Assembly: GCA_900473185.1 (NCBI GenBank)
Contig: UCKU01000011.1
Span: 1-64,000, forward strand
Direction: 5' to 3'
DNA from: Hyphomicrobiales bacterium
GTDB lineage: Bacteria; Pseudomonadota; Alphaproteobacteria; Rhizobiales; Rhizobiaceae
DNA: 64,000 bases
Positions within the stretch are counted from its first letter, which is position 1, and each line of letters opens with the position of its first letter. Of this stretch, positions 59,498-64,000 are shown piece after piece. Under the pieces are notes generated by a model that saw nothing but the letters and a program-made list of their open reading frames with translations, searched no databases and was not told the origin of the DNA. A program made the position numbers and the translations under genes.

Positions 59498-60322
59498 TCA
59501 GTTCTGGCTTTGGCTCTGCATCTGGCCGCCGTCTTCGACCTTTACAATCACCGACAGTTTCTCGCCCGGCGTGCCGATGCGCATGCCCGACACGGGAGCC
59601 GCATCGCGATAGCAGAGGCCGGAAGCCATGCGGACATAGCGGTCATCCGGGCAGATCTCGTTGGCAGGATCGAAGCCGACCCAGCCGAGGCCTGGAATAT
59701 GCGCCTCGCCCCAGGCATGGGTGGCAGCCTGATCGACCTTTTCTTCCATCATCAGATAGCCGGAGACGTAGCGCGCCGGAATATCCAGGGCGCGCGCCGC
59801 GGTAACGAAGATATGGGCATGGTCCTGACAGACGCCGGTCTTCCTCTCCAGCGCCTGTTCGGCAGTGGTCTCGGTGCTGCTGGTGCCGGGCCTATACTCT
59901 ACCGCCTCGTGGATCGCCGCCATCAGGGCATGCATGCGGGCAAGATCGTTCTCGCCGGTTATACCCTTGGTCAGTTCCTTTACCAGTTTGCCTGCCTTGG
60001 TGAGCGGCGTATCACGCAGGAAGAGCCAGAGCGGGCAGAAGCCGGTATGGGGGCCGGTGACACCGTTGCGGTCTTCGGTCTCGATCTCGCCTTCGGCGAC
60101 AATGCGCGTCACCTGCTGTTCGCCTTCCAGCGAGACGAGGTTCACATGATTGCCGAACTGGTCGTCATATTCGACTTCCGGCTTGGCGCCTTCGACATGG
60201 AGGGACCAGTTGAGCACGGTCTGGCCGATCGTGGTCGGCGGTGTCAGGCGCAGCCGCTGCAGGGAAAACTGCGCCGGTTCGTCGTAGCGGTATTCGGTGA
60301 GGTGGCTGATCTTCAGTTTCAT
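59498..60322 (-). CDS. Transglutaminase-like protein of the ATP-grasp/alpha-E cluster
   Basis: A 274-residue protein with an N-terminal beta domain (Bact_transglu_N, about 1-85: LKISHLTEYRYDEPAQFSLQ) and a transglutaminase-like cysteine protease domain with triad Cys165 (GVCQDHAH), His202 (THAWGEAH) and Asp218 (GFDPAN). It has no signal peptide, so it is cytoplasmic. It is the last of three genes and starts 12 bases after the alpha-E gene. The three are widely kept together and are thought to act in synthesis and processing of a peptide-like product (inference from the families). Confidence 0.88.
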   Translation of the reverse strand: MKLKISHLTEYRYDEPAQFSLQRLRLTPPTTIGQTVLNWSLHVEGAKPEVEYDDQFGNHVNLVSLEGEQQVTRIVAEGEIETEDRNGVTGPHTGFCPLWLFLRDTPLTKAGKLVKELTKGITGENDLARMHALMAAIHEAVEYRPGTSSTETTAEQALERKTGVCQDHAHIFVTAARALDIPARYVSGYLMMEEKVDQAATHAWGEAHIPGLGWVGFDPANEICPDDRYVRMASGLCYRDAAPVSGMRIGTPGEKLSVIVKVEDGGQMQSQSQN

Positions 60323-60334
60323 GATCTGACCCGC

Positions 60335-61276
60335 TTAAGCATAGAACCGGTAGCCATCGGAGATTTCGCTGCCGAGCTTGTTGTTTTGAGCGACGAAATC
60401 CTCGAGAAACTCATGCAGGCCCTGATCCATGACATCCTTTATCTTCAATGTCTGCAGCGTGGCGCGAATGGCATCCGCCGTATCATGTGCGGCCAGCCGC
60501 TCGCCGTAATCCTTGGCAATGTAACCAAGGTTGCTGACGATCTTCTCGTAGCTATAGGCGAGCGAACGCGGCATCTGACCGTTCAAGATCAGGAAGTCGG
60601 CAATGTTCATGGCACGGTATTCGCCGTCATAGGCCCAGCTATAGGAGCGGTGGGCGGAGACCGAACGCAGGATCGACTCCCACTGAACGTTGTCGACCGA
60701 AGAGCCTACCTGCGAGATCGAGGGCAGCAGCACGTAATATTTTACGTCGAGGATGCGGCTCGTATTGTCCGCACGTTCGATGAAGGTGCCGATGCGGGCG
60801 AAATTATAGAGCTCGTTGCGCAGCATCGAACCATGGAAGGCGCCACGGATGAGGCCGGCGCGATGCTTGATGACATCGATGACCTCTGGCAGCTCTGCCG
60901 CCTTCAGTTTTTTCGACAGCAGTTCCTTGAGATCGATCCAGCATTCGTTGGTCGCTTCCCAGGTCTCGCGTGTCAGCGCAGTGCGCACCATGCGGGCGTT
61001 GTTGCGACCGAAATCGATGCAGGACATGACGCTCGACGCGTTCTGGCGGTCGCGCAACATGTAGTCGATAACATCAGGACCGGTCAGTTTCGAATGGGTC
61101 TCGTCATAGAGTTCGCGCACGCCGGCGCTTTGCAGCACGCCGTCCCAATTATCATCACCGGCGTCGCTGCGCGTCAGCGACATGCGCAGGCCGGCATCCA
61201 CGAGACGTGCAATATTCTCGGCGCGCTCGATATACCGGAACATCCAGTAGAGCCCGTTTGCAGTTCTTCCGAGCAT
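60335..61276 (-). CDS. Alpha-E domain protein (DUF403)
   Basis: A 313-residue, wholly helical protein with the alpha-E/DUF403 text: LGRTANGLYWMFRYIERAEN at the start, NARMVRTALTRETWEATNEC in the middle, RADNTSRILDVKYYVLLPS and, near the end, LHEFLEDFVAQNNKLGSEIS. The family always occurs with a circularly permuted ATP-grasp protein, and often a transglutaminase. Its ATG shares one base with the stop of the ATP-grasp gene (TGATG). The biochemical role is unknown. Confidence 0.9.
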   Translation of the reverse strand: MLGRTANGLYWMFRYIERAENIARLVDAGLRMSLTRSDAGDDNWDGVLQSAGVRELYDETHSKLTGPDVIDYMLRDRQNASSVMSCIDFGRNNARMVRTALTRETWEATNECWIDLKELLSKKLKAAELPEVIDVIKHRAGLIRGAFHGSMLRNELYNFARIGTFIERADNTSRILDVKYYVLLPSISQVGSSVDNVQWESILRSVSAHRSYSWAYDGEYRAMNIADFLILNGQMPRSLAYSYEKIVSNLGYIAKDYGERLAAHDTADAIRATLQTLKIKDVMDQGLHEFLEDFVAQNNKLGSEISDGYRFYA

Positions 61277-62685
61277 CAGTCCTCCAATACCCAGGTGTCT
61301 TTGGTGCCGCCGCCCTGGCTGGAATTGACCACCAGCGAGCCTTGCTTCAGCGCCACGCGGGTGAGCCCGCCCGGAATGATCTGCACCTTGTCAGAGACCA
61401 GCACGTAAGGGCGCAGGTCGACATGGCGGGGTGCGATACCCTTGTTGACGAGGATCGGAACGGTGGACAGCGAAAGTGTGGGCTGGGCAATGTAATTGCT
61501 GGGCTTTGCCTTCAGCTTCTCGGCGAAATCGACGCGTTCCTTCTTGGAAGCGGTCGGGCCGACGAGCATGCCGTAGCCGCCCGAGCCATGCACTTCCTTG
61601 ACGACCAGTTCTTCCAGATGCTCCAGCACATATTTCAGGCTTGATGCTTCCGAACAGCGCCAGGTCGGCACATTTTCTAGGATCGGCTTGCGGCCCGTAT
61701 AGAACTCGACGATCTCGGGCATGTAGGAATAGATCGCCTTGTCGTCGGAAATACCGGTGCCGGGCGCATTGGCGATGGTGATATTGCCGGAGCGGTAGAC
61801 ATCCATGATGCCGGGAATGCCGAGGGCCGATTCCGGGCGGAAGGTGAGGGGATCGAGGAAGTCGTCGTCGACGCGGCGATAGAGCACGTCGATCGCCTCA
61901 TAGCCGCGTGTCGTGCGCATCTTCACCTTGCCGTCGATGACGCGCAGATCCGAGCCTTCGACGAGCTCGACGCCCATCGTGTCGGCGAGGAAGGAATGTT
62001 CGTAATAGGCGGAATTATAGATACCGGGCGTCAGAACGGCGACGCGCGGCTTGCCCTTGCAGCCGGGAGGTGCGAGCGACGCCAGGCTCTGGCGCAGAAG
62101 ATAGGGATAGTCCTCGACGCGCTGCACCTTGTTCTCATGGAAGAGCTCCGGGAACATCTGCATCATGGTTTCCCGGTTTTCCAGCATGTAGCTGACGCCC
62201 GAGGGCGTGCGGGCATTATCCTCCAGCACATAGAACTGGTCTTCGCCTGTTCGTACGATATCCGTGCCGACGATATGAGTGTAGACGCCGCCGGGCGGCC
62301 GGAAGCCGATCATCTCGGGCAGGAATGCAACGTTCTTTTCGATCAGCTCGCGCGGGATGCGGCCGGCGCGGATGATTTCCTGCTTGTGGTAGATATCATC
62401 GAGGAAAGCGTTGAGCGCGATCACCCGCTGCTCGATACCCTGAGCGAGCTTTCGCCATTCGCGGGCAGAGATGATGCGCGGGATGATGTCGAAGGGGATG
62501 AGCTTTTCGGAACTGTCGGCGTGGCCGTAAACCGCGAAGGTGATGCCGGTTTTGCGGAAGATGTTTTCAGCGTCGCGGGACTTTGAAATCAGATGTGCCC
62601 GGTCTTGGCTGTTGTACCACTCAAAGTATTTTTCATATGGCGTACGGGGACTTTCGTCTCCGGTGATCATTTCATCAAATGCCAA
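61276..62685 (-). CDS. Circularly permuted ATP-grasp protein (DUF404/DUF407)
   Basis: A 469-residue protein. The family is visible in TPYEKYFEWYNSQDRAHLIS near the start, VYGHADSSEKLIPFDIIPRI, VLEDNARTPSGVSYMLENRE (about residues 155-174), GTGISDDKAIYSYMPEIVEF and VVKEVHGSGGYGMLVGPTAS. It probably forms a carboxyl-amine bond with ATP. The chosen TTG start at 62685 has AGGGGAG seven bases upstream and gives the family's usual AFDEM beginning; an ATG at 62670 is the alternative, while an ATG-initiated extension to 62811 has no family resemblance. First gene of the three-gene unit. Confidence 0.88.
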   Translation of the reverse strand: MAFDEMITGDESPRTPYEKYFEWYNSQDRAHLISKSRDAENIFRKTGITFAVYGHADSSEKLIPFDIIPRIISAREWRKLAQGIEQRVIALNAFLDDIYHKQEIIRAGRIPRELIEKNVAFLPEMIGFRPPGGVYTHIVGTDIVRTGEDQFYVLEDNARTPSGVSYMLENRETMMQMFPELFHENKVQRVEDYPYLLRQSLASLAPPGCKGKPRVAVLTPGIYNSAYYEHSFLADTMGVELVEGSDLRVIDGKVKMRTTRGYEAIDVLYRRVDDDFLDPLTFRPESALGIPGIMDVYRSGNITIANAPGTGISDDKAIYSYMPEIVEFYTGRKPILENVPTWRCSEASSLKYVLEHLEELVVKEVHGSGGYGMLVGPTASKKERVDFAEKLKAKPSNYIAQPTLSLSTVPILVNKGIAPRHVDLRPYVLVSDKVQIIPGGLTRVALKQGSLVVNSSQGGGTKDTWVLED

Positions 62686-62946
62686 AGGTGTGGCTCCCCT
62701 TTTTTCTTCATTTGAATACAACGCAAAAGGCAATGCAAGAACCATGCACAGTTCGCATGGAAGATTCATAAAATCTTCTGCAGTGCGAAAAACCGGTGAA
62801 AAACTGGGCATTTATCAAGATCTGGCACGAGGCGGATTCCTGTCAATCCTGATGTCGCGCACAAAAGATGAGCAGGTGATTATTTCCTGCCCGGGCGACG
62901 GATCAAACTCTGCTCGTGCCGGTGACCGAAGGACGGCCAAAGAAAA

Positions 62947-62972
62947 GGGCCGGATCGCTCCGGCCCTCACTG
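62947..62972 (-). terminator. Rho-independent terminator of the RNA helicase gene
   Basis: Stem GGGCCGG (62947-62953) and CCGGCCC (62960-62966) with a six-base loop, read on the minus strand and followed there by TTTTCTTT (complement at 62939-62946). It lies just below the helicase stop codon. Confidence 0.82.
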
Positions 62973-62983
62973 ATATCGTTAGC

Positions 62984-64000
62984 TTAAGCGCGTTCGCGAC
63001 GCGGGCCGCCGCCATTGCGGCCCTTGCGGCGCAGACCGCCGTTGCCCTCGCGGCGCTGTTCGCCCTGCGGCTGCTGGTCGCCGTGATTGCGCGGCGGGCG
63101 GCCATGGACGTGCTGCTTGTTACCGCGATGATGGCCTGACGCATCAGCCGGCTGAGCCGGGCGCTGCTGTTGATTGCGGGCAGGGCGGAAATCCGAGGTC
63201 GAAGCCAGATCATTGTCCGGGCCGTGATCCGGCGCCTGTTCGTTGCGGCGCTGGCCGCGGAAGTCCTGGTTGCGGTTGTTGTGCTGAGGGCGGGCGCGGC
63301 GCTCTTCGCCGGCGCGCACTTCAGTGACGTCGCCATCGTTACGCGGACGGCGGTCACCATGGCCGGCCGGCCGGCCGCTGCCATTGCGGGTTTCGCTGCG
63401 TCCGCCTTCACGACGTTCGCCGCCGCGGTGGCCACCTTCGCGACGCTCGCCACCTTCACCACGACCACCCTGGCCGCGCTGCTGGTTCTGGCCGCGGCCG
63501 CGATTGTTGCTACGGGGAGCGGCACGCATGTCAGCCGGCGGTTCGCCGCTGGCAACGGCGATGTCGATGCCCATCAGCTTTTCGATGTCGCGCAGCAGGC
63601 GGGCTTCGTCGGGTGCGCAGAAGGCAATCGCGATACCGTCGCGGCCGGCACGGGCCGTGCGGCCGATGCGGTGGACATAGGCTTCGGCCACTTCCGGCAG
63701 GTCGTAGTTGAAGACGTGGCTGACGGCAGGGATATCGATGCCGCGAGCGGCGACGTCGGTTGCGATCAGCGTCTTGATGGCGCCGTCGCGGAAGCCCTTC
63801 AGCGCGCGTTCGCGCTGGCCCTGGCTCTTGTTGCCATGGATGGAGGCGACGGAATAGCCGACCTGCTCCAGATGCTTGGCGAGCTTTTCAGCGCCATGCT
63901 TGGTGCGCAGGAAGACGATGGCGCGGCCATCAGGGTTTTCGGTCAGCGACTTCTTCAAGAGAACCGTCTTGTCGTTCTTGCCGGGAACGAAGTGCACATA
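62984..64000 (-). CDS. rhlE: DEAD-box ATP-dependent RNA helicase, 3' part (RhlE-like)
   Basis: The C-terminal 338 or so residues of a helicase whose 5' end lies beyond the window. RecA domain 2 is seen with motif IV region AIVFLRTKHGAEKLAKHL, motif V IATDVAARGIDIP and motif VI YVHRIGRTARAG. The following 200 residues are an Arg/Gly/Asn/Gln-rich, disordered tail (many GERREGG- and NRGRGQNQQRG-like units), unusually long, which probably binds RNA. Such enzymes serve ribosome assembly, RNA decay and cold adaptation. The motif I-III half cannot be seen. Confidence 0.9.
   Translation of the reverse strand, partial: YVHFVPGKNDKTVLLKKSLTENPDGRAIVFLRTKHGAEKLAKHLEQVGYSVASIHGNKSQGQRERALKGFRDGAIKTLIATDVAARGIDIPAVSHVFNYDLPEVAEAYVHRIGRTARAGRDGIAIAFCAPDEARLLRDIEKLMGIDIAVASGEPPADMRAAPRSNNRGRGQNQQRGQGGRGEGGERREGGHRGGERREGGRSETRNGSGRPAGHGDRRPRNDGDVTEVRAGEERRARPQHNNRNQDFRGQRRNEQAPDHGPDNDLASTSDFRPARNQQQRPAQPADASGHHRGNKQHVHGRPPRNHGDQQPQGEQRREGNGGLRRKGRNGGGPRRERA

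Overview
The window looks like chromosomal DNA of a fast-growing rhizobium (Rhizobiaceae, Rhizobium/Agrobacterium group). The strongest evidence is the block gbpR, chvE, gguA, gguB, gguC at 47.7-54.0 kb, which is typical of this family. GC-rich coding, an RpiR/IolR-type GGAA-N6-TTCC site at an inositol dehydrogenase gene, a ROSE-like RNA thermometer before a small heat-shock gene, and several families of rhizobial intergenic palindromes agree with this. No replication origin, CRISPR array, prophage or intact insertion sequence was seen.

Layout. 0-5.5 kb: truncated haemoglobin and DUF423 membrane protein; TetR repressor with an SMR drug exporter; a ThuA-like/Gfo-Idh pair; an LpxO-like hydroxylase. 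5.7-11.3 kb: a five-gene exporter operon matching cecR-ybhGFSR. 11.5-18.4 kb: mixed cell-envelope and redox genes, including an SDR translationally coupled to a stand-alone acyltransferase domain, an isoprenylcysteine-methyltransferase-like protein, two lipoproteins, an L,D-transpeptidase and a Tat-exported aspartoacylase-like metallopeptidase. 18.4-23.5 kb: a ParDE module, a decayed transposase fragment and a sugar ABC transporter whose two permeases are fused in one 747-residue protein. 23.5-28.9 kb: a P-loop kinase, a heat-shock cluster and a MarR/flavin monooxygenase divergent pair. 28.9-35.7 kb: gene-poor accessory DNA with small secreted proteins, a frameshifted membrane-protein gene, a DUF982 gene, a hydrolase/LysR pair and tRNA-Arg(CCG).

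35.9-43.3 kb: TPR protein, then a tetR/VOC/SnoaL-like module bounded by two imperfect copies of the 3' end of the neighbouring transporter ATPase gene, then xylF-xylH-xylG (D-xylose uptake) divergent from the ROK repressor xylR over a perfect 19-bp palindrome. 43.3-47.7 kb: inverted copies of a rhizobial repeat, inositol dehydrogenase, a secreted Hint-domain protein with a strong 5' hairpin, a degenerate J-domain protein and a glycolipid-binding-like protein. 47.7-57.3 kb: the gbpR/chvE-gguABC locus extended by an aldehyde dehydrogenase and an L-arabonate dehydratase, which together supply uptake and the lower non-phosphorylative L-arabinose pathway down to 2-oxoglutarate. 57.5-64 kb: an unrecognised gene, an HD-GYP response regulator, the ATP-grasp/alpha-E/transglutaminase triad, and the 3' part of a DEAD-box RNA helicase cut by the window edge.

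Overall theme: sugar and polyol uptake and catabolism under dedicated local repressors, interspersed with envelope and efflux functions. All functions are inferred from reading translated sequence; no database search was possible.
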